A DNA stretch of 39,051 nucleotides, taken from the NCBI RefSeq assembly GCF_025352645.1, contig NZ_JANXSO010000100.1:1-39051 (forward strand), read 5' to 3'. Below the pieces are notes generated by a model, which was not told the DNA's origin, searched no databases, and saw nothing but the letters and a program-made list of their open reading frames with translations. Positions 17,129-26,940 of this stretch are shown here, piece after piece. Source of the DNA: Iodobacter sp. GTDB taxonomy: Bacteria > Pseudomonadota > Gammaproteobacteria > Burkholderiales > Chitinibacteraceae. A program made the translations under genes and the position numbers. The stretch's first letter is position 1. Every line of letters starts with the position of its first letter.

Positions 17129-18481
17129 TCAGATAAGTGAATCAGGATTTTGCTCACGGTATTGCTGTAATTTATACCTCAGCGTTCTTTCACTCATCCC
17201 AAGCTTTTCTGCAGTGGATTTACGCGCACCACCTAAGGATTTAAGTGTTTCCAATATATGCTTTTTTTCCAACTCTTTAATATCACTTACGACAACCGGC
17301 GCATCTACAGGCGCTTTATCGCCGCTCAATGGCGATAAAGCGGCAACATTTGCCGCTGGGGCTTGCAGCGGCAAATACAGGTGATCCACTAAGATTTCAT
17401 CCCCCGGCGCTAAAATCAAAGCACGCTGCATCACATTATCTAACTCTCGAATATTCCCTTCCCAAGCATTAGCCAGCAGCGCCAATACCGCCCCTTGCGA
17501 TAAAACCGGTGCACGGCGTTTTTGCCTTGCCGCATGTCTAGCCACCATGGCTTTAGCCAAGGGCAAAATATCGTTGCTACGCTCACGCAATGCGGGCAAA
17601 TGCAATGGAAATACATTTAAACGATAAAACAAGTCTTCTCTAAACCGCCCAGCCGCCACTTCTTGTTTCATATCGCGGTTTGAGGTGGCTAAAACGCGGA
17701 TATCAATTTGTATCGGCCGGCTGCCGCCTACCCGCTCTACCTCTCGCTCTTGCAGCACCCGCAGTAATTTAGCCTGCAGAGCCAAAGGCATTTCAGAGAT
17801 TTCATCCAGCAATAAAGTACCACCATTGGCCTGCTCAAACTTGCCCAGATGCTGCGTTGCTGCACCTGTAAATGAGCCTTTTTCATGCCCAAACAAGGTG
17901 GATTCTAATAAAGTTTCAGGAATCGCAGCACAGTTAATCGCCACAAAGGGCCGGGCGGCTCGATCACTATTGCGGTGCAAAAACTGAGCCAGCACTTCCT
18001 TACCCGTGCCAGACTCCCCAGTAATCATCACCGATGCATCTGACAAGGCCACCCGCCGCGACATATCTAATAAGCTAAGCATGGCAGGGTCTTCGGCAAT
18101 GACATCATGTTCATCACCGCCGCCCAGCATATATTTAGCTACTTCTTGCAGTAGGCGATCGGGCTCAAAGGGTTTGGGCAGGTAATGACAAGCCCCCGCA
18201 TGTAAGGCAGCTACGGCTTTTTCAATCACACCATAGGCCGTCATTAAAATGACGGGAAGGTAGGGGTAAAGCAATTTAATTTCTTGCAGCAGCGCCTCGC
18301 CATCCATTGGCTGCATTTGCACATCAGAGAGCACCAAGCCCACACGGTTTTTTTCTAAAATGCTGAGGGCATCCAGCCCTTCTTCTGCCAGCAAAACCGT
18401 ATAGCCGCCCAGCTCAAGCGTATCGGCCAGTGCTTCTCTTAAATCATCATCATCTTCAACAATTAAAATCGGTAAACTCAT
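17129..18481 (-). CDS. flrC: Sigma-54-dependent flagellar response regulator, FlrC/FleR-type
   Basis: The protein has about 450 residues. The receiver domain (1-115) has the DDDD pocket and phospho-Asp in LVLSDVQMQPMDG. The AAA+ domain has Walker A GESGTGKE and Walker B GGTLLLDEISEM. The sigma-54 contact loop reads GSFTGA rather than the usual GAFTGA. The C-terminal Fis-type helix-turn-helix contains GGARKSTAEKLGMSERTLRYKL. A TTG start six codons upstream overlaps the cheB stop; I prefer the ATG at 18481. It lies just upstream of fliE and faces a sigma-54 promoter. Its cognate kinase is probably the FlrB-like protein at 30981-32156. Confidence 0.88.
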   Translation of the reverse strand: MSLPILIVEDDDDLREALADTLELGGYTVLLAEEGLDALSILEKNRVGLVLSDVQMQPMDGEALLQEIKLLYPYLPVILMTAYGVIEKAVAALHAGACHYLPKPFEPDRLLQEVAKYMLGGGDEHDVIAEDPAMLSLLDMSRRVALSDASVMITGESGTGKEVLAQFLHRNSDRAARPFVAINCAAIPETLLESTLFGHEKGSFTGAATQHLGKFEQANGGTLLLDEISEMPLALQAKLLRVLQEREVERVGGSRPIQIDIRVLATSNRDMKQEVAAGRFREDLFYRLNVFPLHLPALRERSNDILPLAKAMVARHAARQKRRAPVLSQGAVLALLANAWEGNIRELDNVMQRALILAPGDEILVDHLYLPLQAPAANVAALSPLSGDKAPVDAPVVVSDIKELEKKHILETLKSLGGARKSTAEKLGMSERTLRYKLQQYREQNPDSLI

Positions 18482-18495
18482 TGCCTGCTTCACTT

Positions 18496-19578
18496 TCAAA
18501 TTCGTACATTACGCCCACCATGCAAGGTTAAAAACCCAAGCACACGGGTAGAAATATCTTTTAATGGCAAAATTTCATGCACCCCACCCAAAGCAATCGC
18601 CTCTTTAGGCATGCCAAACACTACACAGCTAGCCTCATCTTGGGCAAAGTTATAAGAACCCGCTTGCTTCATTTCTAGCATGCCAATAGCGCCGTCTTTG
18701 CCCATGCCCGTTAAAATCACGCCAATCGCATTTTTACCGGCTAAATTAGCCACGGATCTAAACAACACATCCACCGATGGGCGATGGCGATTCACCGGCT
18801 CGCCTTGAGACAATTGGCAAACATAATTTGCGCCAGATACCCCAAGCATTAAATGCGAATGACCTGGAGCAATATAGGCATGGCCAGGTAAAATACGCTC
18901 GCCCTGCTCTGCCTCTTTAACTGTAATACGGCATAAAGAATCTAGCCGATTAGCAAAAGATTTAGTAAACATTTCTGGCATATGCTGGGCAATTAAAATC
19001 GCAGGCGAATCAGGAGGCATGGGCATCAAAAACTCTTTTAACGCCTCTGTGCCACCTGTTGAGGCCCCTACAATAATTAATTTTTCTGTTTTTAAAATAG
19101 GCTTAGAAATTTTAGAAAGCACTACGTCTGCAGAATGGTTGGGAGTAACGCTACTAAACATTGGCTTCACATTTGCCCCCGCAGCACTGCGGATTTTTTC
19201 CCGAATATCATCGGCATATCCTTGAATTCCACGCACAATATCCAACTTTGGCTTGGCAATAATATCCACCGCACCCAACTCTAAGGCACGGAGGGCCGCT
19301 TCTGAACCTTGTTCAGTTAACGAGGATATCATAATCACTGGCGTGGGCTTCAGCCGCATGAGCCGCTCAAGAAACTCTAGCCCATCCATCTTGGGCATTT
19401 CAATATCAAGGGTAATCACATCTGGATTAAGCTCACGGATTTTTTCCCGAGCAATCAAGGGGTCAGGCGCGGTAGCAATGCATTCTAAATCAGGTGCTTC
19501 ATCAATAATTTCTTTTAACAAATTTCTCATTAATGCAGAATCATCAATGACGATCACTCTAATATTTTTTTTCATCAT
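18496..19578 (-). CDS. cheB: Chemotaxis protein-glutamate methylesterase/deamidase CheB
   Basis: This 360-residue protein joins a receiver domain (about 1-120; phospho-Asp in [14 protein letters not shown]) to a methylesterase domain (about 165-350). The catalytic triad motifs are [10 protein letters not shown] (Ser), [17 protein letters not shown] (His) and [12 protein letters not shown] (Asp). It removes methyl groups from receptor glutamates and so resets adaptation, opposing CheR. The ATG at 19578 is followed by a second ATG and preceded by GGGAA. It is followed directly by flrC and preceded by cheD, as in Che2-type clusters up to that point. Confidence 0.96.
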   Translation of the reverse strand: MMKKNIRVIVIDDSALMRNLLKEIIDEAPDLECIATAPDPLIAREKIRELNPDVITLDIEMPKMDGLEFLERLMRLKPTPVIMISSLTEQGSEAALRALELGAVDIIAKPKLDIVRGIQGYADDIREKIRSAAGANVKPMFSSVTPNHSADVVLSKISKPILKTEKLIIVGASTGGTEALKEFLMPMPPDSPAILIAQHMPEMFTKSFANRLDSLCRITVKEAEQGERILPGHAYIAPGHSHLMLGVSGANYVCQLSQGEPVNRHRPSVDVLFRSVANLAGKNAIGVILTGMGKDGAIGMLEMKQAGSYNFAQDEASCVVFGMPKEAIALGGVHEILPLKDISTRVLGFLTLHGGRNVRI

Positions 19579-19649
19579 TCATTTCCCGCTCTAAACAGGC
19601 TGAACTAAAATATATTTAGCTGAATATTAAAATGATCTCATTTTTACAT

Positions 19650-20258
19650 CTAGAACAATTCAATATCACCGCCTTGTTTAACATCTTTGATCCTAGTGCG
19701 GTAATCCTTTTCCCTGTCAATAATGGTATTATTATGTACAGCTTTGAGCTTTTTAATTAAAACACGCCCTGTTTGGGGGAAAAAATAAACTTTTCTTGGA
19801 TAAATATCCAGTAAATCTTCTCCCACAATAGGGATTCTTTCTAAATTTAAAAACGACCTCACAAAATCCACATTTTTTTGCCCAACATTAACAACAGTAA
19901 AACCTTTTAATACATTCCCACCACCAAATACTTTCGCCTCTAAAGAGGCACGAGAGCCGCCCATTTTCATAATCTGATTAATCAGCATTTCCATCGCATA
20001 AGTACCATAGCGAGTCGATAATCCAGCCATGGCGGTGGCCTCATCGGCCGCCTCAGGCAGCATAAAGTGATTCATGCCCCCCACACCGGTTTTTCTATCC
20101 CGAATACAGGCAGCCACACAGGAGCCCAATACCGTCACTAACAGCATATTTTGCCCAGTAACATAGTACTCACCAGGTAGTAGTTTTGCGGCATCAATAT
20201 CAAAACTTTTATCAAAATAAAGTGTTGGGGCGAGCACCTCCTCATATGATTTACTCAT
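19650..20258 (-). CDS. cheD: Chemoreceptor glutamine deamidase CheD
   Basis: The protein has about 202 residues. The deamidase motif VTVLGSCVAACIRDRKTGVGGMNHFMLP supplies the catalytic Cys and His. NVGQKNVDFVRSFL and GGSRASLEAKVFGGGNVL are also typical. CheD deamidates specific glutamines on receptors. The ATG at 20258 overlaps the cheR stop in an ATGA, so translation is coupled; a GTG at 20273 is the less likely start. The C-terminus ends GGDIELF, nearly the same as the end of the short receptor encoded at 27420-28616 (SGDIDLF). No cheC is visible. Confidence 0.93.
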   Translation of the reverse strand: MSKSYEEVLAPTLYFDKSFDIDAAKLLPGEYYVTGQNMLLVTVLGSCVAACIRDRKTGVGGMNHFMLPEAADEATAMAGLSTRYGTYAMEMLINQIMKMGGSRASLEAKVFGGGNVLKGFTVVNVGQKNVDFVRSFLNLERIPIVGEDLLDIYPRKVYFFPQTGRVLIKKLKAVHNNTIIDREKDYRTRIKDVKQGGDIELF

Positions 20259-21109
20259 CGATGAGCCCCCCACTCTTGAATGGCCTTATCCGTTAAGCGA
20301 TACACTGTTTTTCCGCAGGAATGAAACCATTCAGACATATGATGTAGGTTTTCTGAGTGGCCAACATAAAGTAATCCATTGGGCTTTAATAATCGGCCCA
20401 TTTTCTCTAGCATGACGCGTTGGGTAGGTTGATCAAAATAAATCATTACATTACGGCAAAAAATAGCATCGAAATAAGGCGTTAATGGCCATGAATTAGC
20501 CAATAAATTAATTTGTTTAAATTCAATCATCTCCCGCAATTCACGCCTTATTTTGGCCTGTCCTGTATTTTCGCCTCGACCTTTTAAGAAAAATATTTTA
20601 CACCTCTCACTGGATACTTTATCCAACTTATCCATTGAATAAATACCATTTTTTGCCTTAGTTAATACCTGAGTATCTAAATCAGAGGCAATGATTTCTA
20701 CATCAGGCTTTAAGCTTCCATAAGCTTCAATAGCGGTCATGGCCAAAGAATAGGGCTCCTCGCCAGTACTGGATGCGGAGCACCAAATACGGACGGGGCC
20801 ATGCAAATGCTGCAATTGTTCCGTCAGCATTTCAAAGTGGTGTTTTTCTCTAAAAAAGAAAGTCAAATTAGTGGTTAAGGAATTGGTAAAGTGCTGCCAC
20901 TCTTCATTTTTAGGATCTTTTTCTAAAAAATTTAAATAATCACTAAATCGCTCTAAATCTAAAGCTCTTAGACGCCGAGCCAAGCGGCTATATACCATCG
21001 ACTGCTTGCTATCATTTAAACGAATACCCGCTCGTGCATAGATAAGATCGACAACACGGCGAAAATCAGCATCAGTAAAAACAAAATCTTGCTCACGCGC
21101 ATTTGTCAT
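20255..21109 (-). CDS. cheR: Chemotaxis protein methyltransferase CheR
   Basis: This protein of about 284 residues methylates receptor glutamates with S-adenosylmethionine. The N-terminal helical domain (about 1-80) precedes the methyltransferase domain with RIWCSASSTGEEPYSLAMT (SAM site) and FDAIFCRNVMIYFDQ. The ATG at 21109 is preferred to a TTG three codons earlier. A terminator lies upstream, after the receptor gene, so cheR probably has its own promoter within the 180-base gap. The adjacent receptor ends in WEEF, the kind of C-terminal pentapeptide that tethers CheR in other systems. Confidence 0.94.
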   Translation of the reverse strand: MTNAREQDFVFTDADFRRVVDLIYARAGIRLNDSKQSMVYSRLARRLRALDLERFSDYLNFLEKDPKNEEWQHFTNSLTTNLTFFFREKHHFEMLTEQLQHLHGPVRIWCSASSTGEEPYSLAMTAIEAYGSLKPDVEIIASDLDTQVLTKAKNGIYSMDKLDKVSSERCKIFFLKGRGENTGQAKIRRELREMIEFKQINLLANSWPLTPYFDAIFCRNVMIYFDQPTQRVMLEKMGRLLKPNGLLYVGHSENLHHMSEWFHSCGKTVYRLTDKAIQEWGAHR

Positions 21110-21284
21110 ATTGGTCAACTTATCATCATCGCGGGAAGGATATCCACAGCATCAAATCCAACTTACATTGGCGCTTAAAAGCCAACTGGATATAAAACCA
21201 CCCTACGGCCAGTTGCCGAATAGGCTCGCCCAATGAAGTGATTGATGCAGGGAATGACTATTTATAAATATCCCATAAGCTAAA

Positions 21285-21326
21285 CAAAAAAAGGAGCCGC
21301 ACTTATTATATGAAAGCGACTCCTTT
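21285..21326 (-). terminator. Intrinsic terminator after the PAS receptor gene
   Basis: On the minus strand an 11-bp stem (21326-21316 with 21300-21290, one G-U pair) has a 15-base loop and runs into TTTTTTTG. It begins about 15 bases after the receptor's stop codon. It separates the transcript of cheY-cheA-cheW-receptor from cheR-cheD-cheB, at least partly. Confidence 0.87.
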
Positions 21327-21341
21327 ATCTTGTTTTCTTAC

Positions 21342-24215
21342 TTAAAACTCTTCCCAATCACCATCATCAGCGGTAGGGCTTGGGAGTTTTTTACCAGTGC
21401 TTAACGATTTTGAAGCGGCAGGTGCGGGTGCTCGCGGAGCAGCAATTGCAGGCCGAGCTGCTGCTGGCGCACTGCGTGGTGCAGGCAAGCGCTTGGCAGC
21501 TACCCCTGCGTGTTGATACGAAGCACCTAGTTTGAAGACCGCAATCGCATCCGCAAGGCTACCCGCTTGCTCTTCTAAGCTTTCGGCGGCGGCGGCGGCC
21601 TCTTCCACCAAGGCTGCATTTTGCTGGGTGTTTTCATCCATTTGCACCACAGCCTGATTGACTTGCTCGATACCTGAGCTTTGCTCTGCGCTGGCGGCAG
21701 AAATCTCGCTCATAATATCGGTGACGCGTTTCACCGCAGAAACCACTTCTTGCATGGTGCGGCCCGCATCATCCACCAAGCGAGAACCTAGCTCAACTTT
21801 CAAGACCGAATCGCCAATCAAGGTTTTGATTTCTTTTGCTGCTGCTGCAGAACGTTGCGCTAAATTACGCACCTCGCTTGCCACCACAGCAAAGCCTCGA
21901 CCCTGCTCACCCGCCCTTGCCGCTTCTACGGCAGCATTCAATGCCAAAATATTGGTTTGGAAGGCAATGCCGTCAATGACCGAGATAATATCGACAATTT
22001 TCTTAGCACTATTGTTAATCTCGCTCATGGTAGAAACCACTTGCTCAACGACCCCGCCCCCCTTCACGGCAATATCCGAAGCGCCAATCGCCAATTGATT
22101 TGCTTGTTTGGCGTTTTCAGCATTTTGTTTTACGGTGCCGGTTAGCTCTTCCATACTAGAGGCCGTTTCTTCTAAGCTGGCCGCTTGTTGCTCTGTTCGG
22201 CTAGATAGATTGTTATTACCAGCAGCAATTTCTTGCGAAGCCGTATTAATTAACCCTACCGAATCTTTAATCTGCATAACAATTTCAGACAAGCGCTCGC
22301 CGGTTAAATTGCAATCATCTTTAAGCTGCCCCAAGGTGCCACGATAATCATCATTAATTGTTTCAGACAAATCGCCCCGCGCCAAAGCACCCAAGACCCG
22401 AACTACATCGGCGAGGCCTTTTTCATTTGAAATCATTAATTGATTAATACCTTGACATAATCCCAAGGTAAAACCTTCTTTACCTTCTAATTTAGCCCGT
22501 TTAGAGAAATCACCATTCACGGCCGCCGCTTCTACAATATCGGCAATTTCAACTTCTACGGCCACTTCAGCAGTACGATCAAGCCACTCAACCACCGTGC
22601 CCTGGCGAATACCAGTATCATCGTAAACCGGATTAGCCACTAATTTAAACGTACGCCCACCCACCACAATTTCGGTTGAATAAGTGCTACGTAAATTAGC
22701 TAACATATCACGCTGATGTGCTGGGTTTTTATGAAAGACATCGACGTTTTGGCCAATCAATTTATTTACATCAAACTGCGGCAATGCTTTGCGCAGCTCG
22801 TTTTGTGCAATATTGAGCATGCTAGTGACTGATTTATTCATGTAAATAATTTCACGTTCATTATTTGCAATCATGACATTGGTTGTGCACCCATCTAACG
22901 CGGCCTTAATGCGGGCATTGTCAGCTGCCAGCTGCCCAGCCTTATTGCTTGCAGCCAGCTCATCTGTGCGGTCTTGCCACTCAACCACGGTACCCAATCT
23001 TGATTTGGTTTTAGAGAACACCGGCGTCACCAGTAGCCGAAAAGTACGCCCGCCCAGTATCAGCTGAGCTTCATGCGGGGCCTGCAGCCCTGCCAGCAGA
23101 TTCCGCTGGTATGAAGGGTTTTTATGAAAGATATCAATACTGCTACCTAATACTTTTGAAGCAGTAAACTGCGGCACATCTTTACGAATAGCTGACTCTG
23201 CGTTAGTCAGCATTTTTTCCATCGATTCATTGGTGTAAATAATATTAAAGTTTTCATCTGCCATCATCACATTGGTGGAGGCCACATCCAATGCAGACTG
23301 CAAATTTGCACTTTCTACTGCCTCAGTCATATCTGAAGCATATTTCACCACTTTATAAGGTTTACCATTCACATCAAATAATGGGTTATAGCTGGCCTGT
23401 ATCCATATTTTTTTACCACTTTTAGTAATACGCGGGTAAATACCAGCATCGAACTCTCCCCTTCTTAATTTATCCCAGAAAGCAGAATACTCTTGCGACT
23501 GGCGATAAACCGGATCAACAAACATACTATGGTGCTGATCTTTAATTTCATTCAGCCGGTAACCCAGTGCGCTCAAAAAATTATCATTGGCAGTTAAGAT
23601 TTTGCCGTTTAGGTCAAATTCAATTACTGCCTGCGCTTTTCCTACGGCTTCATCTTTAGCCTTTAATTCATTCGCATGATTAATTTCTGCCGTTACATCG
23701 GTGGCAAATTTAACCACTTTATAAGGTTTGCCATTGCTATCAAAAATGGGGTTATAGCTGGCCTGAATCCATATTTCTTTTCCGCCCTGAGCAATTCGCT
23801 TGTAGGTTCCGCTATCAAACTCACCACGTCTGAGCTTATCCCAGAAAGCGATATATTCGCCTGACTGCCGCTGAACAGGATCAACAAACATACTATGATG
23901 CTGATCTTTAATTTCATTAAGGCGATAACCCAAACAGGTGAGGAAATTATCATTTGCCGTCAGTATTCTGCCGGTTAGATCAAACTCAATCACCGCCTGT
24001 GATTTATCAATTGCATTATTTTTGCCTTTTAATTCCTGCATTTCTTCTTGCAGGCTTAAAATCAACTTTTTATTGGCTTCTTCTTTAGCGGGATCAAAAG
24101 CCAGTTCGGCCTTCATTGCCCTTGCCTTAAACTCTTGAACTTCATCTTGCAAGCTAATAATCTGCCTTTTAGTAGCTTCTTCTTTAGCAGGATCTGAAAA
24201 TAGATTGAACATCAT
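21342..24215 (-). CDS. Soluble methyl-accepting chemotaxis protein with four PAS domains and a CheR-tether tail
   Basis: This 957-residue protein has no transmembrane segment. A coiled N-terminus repeats DPAKEEA-K. Two near-identical PAS domains follow (about 70-185 and 190-305, each with HHSMFVDP and [13 protein letters not shown]). Then come two PAS domains of another type (about 310-430 and 435-560, each with F-V-HKNP--QR--L). A HAMP-like linker leads to the receptor signalling domain, whose tip is [31 protein letters not shown]. An Ala/Pro-rich flexible tail ends in DWEEF. The first PAS pair resembles BdlA-type cytoplasmic receptors. The position between cheW and cheR matches Aer2/McpB of the Pseudomonas Che2 cluster. 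The ligand or cofactor is unknown. Confidence 0.92.
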   Translation of the reverse strand: MMFNLFSDPAKEEATKRQIISLQDEVQEFKARAMKAELAFDPAKEEANKKLILSLQEEMQELKGKNNAIDKSQAVIEFDLTGRILTANDNFLTCLGYRLNEIKDQHHSMFVDPVQRQSGEYIAFWDKLRRGEFDSGTYKRIAQGGKEIWIQASYNPIFDSNGKPYKVVKFATDVTAEINHANELKAKDEAVGKAQAVIEFDLNGKILTANDNFLSALGYRLNEIKDQHHSMFVDPVYRQSQEYSAFWDKLRRGEFDAGIYPRITKSGKKIWIQASYNPLFDVNGKPYKVVKYASDMTEAVESANLQSALDVASTNVMMADENFNIIYTNESMEKMLTNAESAIRKDVPQFTASKVLGSSIDIFHKNPSYQRNLLAGLQAPHEAQLILGGRTFRLLVTPVFSKTKSRLGTVVEWQDRTDELAASNKAGQLAADNARIKAALDGCTTNVMIANNEREIIYMNKSVTSMLNIAQNELRKALPQFDVNKLIGQNVDVFHKNPAHQRDMLANLRSTYSTEIVVGGRTFKLVANPVYDDTGIRQGTVVEWLDRTAEVAVEVEIADIVEAAAVNGDFSKRAKLEGKEGFTLGLCQGINQLMISNEKGLADVVRVLGALARGDLSETINDDYRGTLGQLKDDCNLTGERLSEIVMQIKDSVGLINTASQEIAAGNNNLSSRTEQQAASLEETASSMEELTGTVKQNAENAKQANQLAIGASDIAVKGGGVVEQVVSTMSEINNSAKKIVDIISVIDGIAFQTNILALNAAVEAARAGEQGRGFAVVASEVRNLAQRSAAAAKEIKTLIGDSVLKVELGSRLVDDAGRTMQEVVSAVKRVTDIMSEISAASAEQSSGIEQVNQAVVQMDENTQQNAALVEEAAAAAESLEEQAGSLADAIAVFKLGASYQHAGVAAKRLPAPRSAPAAARPAIAAPRAPAPAASKSLSTGKKLPSPTADDGDWEEF

Positions 24216-24234
24216 ATTATCCTCGAATCATTGA

Positions 24235-24717
24235 TTAAGCGGGAATGGCAACATGATCAACTAATGACATATCATTACTTGTCATTAACTTTTCAATATC
24301 AACAAGGATAATCATTCGCTCTTCTAAAGTACCCAGTCCTTGAATGTAGGCGGTATCCAGTACCGCGCCAAATTCAGGGGCTGGCTTAACGTGATTAGCC
24401 GCCAAAGTTAAAACATCTGAAACACCATCAACCACAATGCCCACAGTGCGATTAGCCACATTCAAAATAATCACTACCGTAAAATGGTCATACATCACAT
24501 TGCCTAGACCAAATTTAATCCTAAGATCGACAATCGGAACAATATTGCCGCGCAGATTAATTACCCCTTTAATAAAAGCAGGCACATTAGCGATACTGGT
24601 CACCGCATCGTAGCCACGAATTTCCTGCACTTTTAAAATATCAATACCGTATTCCTCGCTGCCCAGTGCAAAAACGAGAATCTCACGAGCGGCATCTTGA
24701 TCTTGACCAATATCCAT
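24235..24717 (-). CDS. cheW: Chemotaxis coupling protein CheW
   Basis: This 160-residue protein links receptors to CheA. It is a single CheW domain with [22 protein letters not shown] near the start, then [23 protein letters not shown] and [13 protein letters not shown]. All are standard family blocks. GGACTGGAG precedes the ATG. It lies between cheA (36 bases upstream) and the four-PAS receptor (19 bases downstream), clearly in one operon. It is the only free CheW in the window, although two CheV proteins are encoded nearby. Confidence 0.96.
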   Translation of the reverse strand: MDIGQDQDAAREILVFALGSEEYGIDILKVQEIRGYDAVTSIANVPAFIKGVINLRGNIVPIVDLRIKFGLGNVMYDHFTVVIILNVANRTVGIVVDGVSDVLTLAANHVKPAPEFGAVLDTAYIQGLGTLEERMIILVDIEKLMTSNDMSLVDHVAIPA

Positions 24718-24753
24718 CTCCAGTCCTTTTTAAATAAATAAAAATAGCAAGAC

Positions 24754-26907
24754 TCAAGCAATTGCCCGAGAAACACCCTGACTAATATGGACCAGCTGCG
24801 CCACATCTAAAATAAATGCAACATGACCATCCCCCATAATTGTCGCACCTGCCACCCCTGGAACTTTGCGATAATTGGTTTCTAGATTTTTTACGACGAC
24901 TTGATGCTGGCCCAATAAATCATCAACAAACATCGCCACTTTTTCCCCTTCTGCTTCTAATATAATCACCAAGCCTTCATGAAATTCAGTGACTTTAGGG
25001 GGAACATTAAATATTTCATGCAAAGCAATAAGCGGTAGATATTCGCCACGTACATTTATCACCCGCCCTTTACCCGCCATTGTTTTTACTTCATCGTGCC
25101 TAGGCTGTAATGATTCAATAATAAACGCCAATGGGATAAGGTAAATCTCATCCCCTACCGATATAGACATTCCATCCAAAATTGCCAACGTTAATGGCAG
25201 TCGAATACTCATAGTTGAGCCAATACCATACATTGAGCTAATTTCAATCCGGCCCCCCATCGATTGAATATTCCGGCGCACTACATCCATACCCACACCA
25301 CGCCCCGAAACATCAGTCACTTGCGCTGCAGTTGAAAAGCCTGCTTCAAAAATAAGTAACCAGACTTCTCCATCCGTCATCCCATCATGCACAGCAATAT
25401 CACGCTCACGCGCTTTGGCTAAAATACGCTCGCGATTAAGCCCCGCACCATCATCAGCCACCTCAATCACAATATTGCCGCCTTGATGAAATGCACGCAG
25501 CGTGAGAGTCCCCGTTGGGGATTTTCCTTTGGCCACCCGCTCATCCGGTAATTCAATGCCATGATCAAGGCTGTTTCTAACTAAGTGAGTTAAAGGATCA
25601 GAAAGTTTTTCAATAAACCCTTTATCTAATTCAGTACTTTCACCAATAAGCTTTAATTCAATTTTTTTATTTAGTTTTCCAGCTAAATCACGAACCAATC
25701 GAGGGAAACGACTAAAAACAAAAGAAATGGGCATCATGCGAATCGACATCACCGATTCTTGTAATTCCCGTGTATTGCGCTCTAACTGCCCAACACCAGA
25801 AAGCATATTTTCATGAATAACGGGATCAAGATTAAGTGCGGTTTGAACCAACATCGATTGAGTAATGACTAATTCGCCGACCAGATTCAATAATTGATCG
25901 ACTTTCTCTACACTCACACGAATAGACGTATCTGCCGCTACAGCCGTTGGTTTTGAAGAAGTGGCAGCCACTTTAACCTTACTAAGCTCTGGCACTTCTG
26001 CTTTAGCCACTTTAGTGCCATCAGCAGCACTTAATACTTTAGGTCTAGGCTCAAAAAAACCATAACCAGCACCATCTGTAACGGTAGCGGCCTCGGCGGG
26101 CGGGGCTGCAGGTTGGGGGGTGATTTCTGTAAAAAACCCATACCCCTCACCATCTTGAGCCGTGACCGCTGGGGCATCAGCGGTGAAGAAACCATAACCA
26201 TCACCTCCTTCCATCGCAGAGGCTGCAGGCTCATCCTCGGTAAAAAAGCCGTAGCCATCACCATCACTCAACTTATCCGATACCACCTCAGCTGCGCCGC
26301 CACCCATCGTGATCCGAGTAGGCTCAACAGCAAAGGCCAGCGTATCTAAAACTTCTTGAGCAGAGTCCGCAGTAAGCAACTCATAAATCCAATTACTATG
26401 CTCCCCTCCCTGAACACAGCCAGAGAGTGTGCCATAGCCCATTAAGGCCCTTTTAACGGCCTCTTCATCAAAGCTTGCACCTGCGGCAATAATAATTTGT
26501 ATACAAGGCTCAGCCGATGATTCGTTGGCAAATTTCTCTAGTAGCGTGGTGATTTCTTTAGCCGCTTCTAAATCTGCACTGCCCCCATCACGATGCGAGG
26601 ACAATATATTCTGCAGTACATCGCCACTTCGCAAAAACACGTCAATCATATCTGCGCGAAGATCAAGTTCGTTTTTACGAATCCGATCTAGCAAGTTTTC
26701 TAGGATATGGGTTACTGCCGCTAAATCGGTAAATCCAAAGGTAGCAGCCCCCCCCTTAATTGAATGTGCAGCCCGAAAAATAGCATTTAAATCTTCGCTA
26801 TCAGGATCATCCAAGCTGAGCTTAAGTAAAATGGATTCCATTGTTGCCAGGTGTTCTGCAGCTTCATCAAAGAACACTGCAATAAACTGGCTCATATCAA
26901 TCGCCAT
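24754..26907 (-). CDS. cheA: Chemotaxis histidine kinase CheA (first copy, Che2-type cluster)
   Basis: The protein has about 717 residues. The P1 domain carries the phosphorylated His48 in IFRAAHSIKGGAATFGF. A small domain at about 115-195 may stand in for P2. It is followed by four copies of a GYGFF motif in an acidic/Ala linker (about 218-290). Then come the P3 dimerisation helices, P4 kinase (LVRNSLDHGIELPDERVAKGK; GRGVGMDVVRRNIQ) and P5 CheW-like domain to the end. The ATG at 26907 has an ideal GGAGGGGG ribosome site; the TTG six codons upstream is a worse start. It phosphorylates the neighbouring CheY and CheB. Confidence 0.95.
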   Translation of the reverse strand: MAIDMSQFIAVFFDEAAEHLATMESILLKLSLDDPDSEDLNAIFRAAHSIKGGAATFGFTDLAAVTHILENLLDRIRKNELDLRADMIDVFLRSGDVLQNILSSHRDGGSADLEAAKEITTLLEKFANESSAEPCIQIIIAAGASFDEEAVKRALMGYGTLSGCVQGGEHSNWIYELLTADSAQEVLDTLAFAVEPTRITMGGGAAEVVSDKLSDGDGYGFFTEDEPAASAMEGGDGYGFFTADAPAVTAQDGEGYGFFTEITPQPAAPPAEAATVTDGAGYGFFEPRPKVLSAADGTKVAKAEVPELSKVKVAATSSKPTAVAADTSIRVSVEKVDQLLNLVGELVITQSMLVQTALNLDPVIHENMLSGVGQLERNTRELQESVMSIRMMPISFVFSRFPRLVRDLAGKLNKKIELKLIGESTELDKGFIEKLSDPLTHLVRNSLDHGIELPDERVAKGKSPTGTLTLRAFHQGGNIVIEVADDGAGLNRERILAKARERDIAVHDGMTDGEVWLLIFEAGFSTAAQVTDVSGRGVGMDVVRRNIQSMGGRIEISSMYGIGSTMSIRLPLTLAILDGMSISVGDEIYLIPLAFIIESLQPRHDEVKTMAGKGRVINVRGEYLPLIALHEIFNVPPKVTEFHEGLVIILEAEGEKVAMFVDDLLGQHQVVVKNLETNYRKVPGVAGATIMGDGHVAFILDVAQLVHISQGVSRAIA

Positions 26908-26940
26908 ACCCCCTCCTTCCGCCAAAAGCCTGGCTAATGG

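Noticed and set aside
21658-22098. A 146-codon plus-strand frame opposite the receptor signalling domain
   Set aside because: The conserved MCP hairpin on the minus strand explains the open frame.
26908-26925. A TTG start six codons upstream for the first cheA
   Set aside because: The extension encodes the purine-rich ribosome site GGAGGGGG itself; the ATG at 26907 is correctly spaced.
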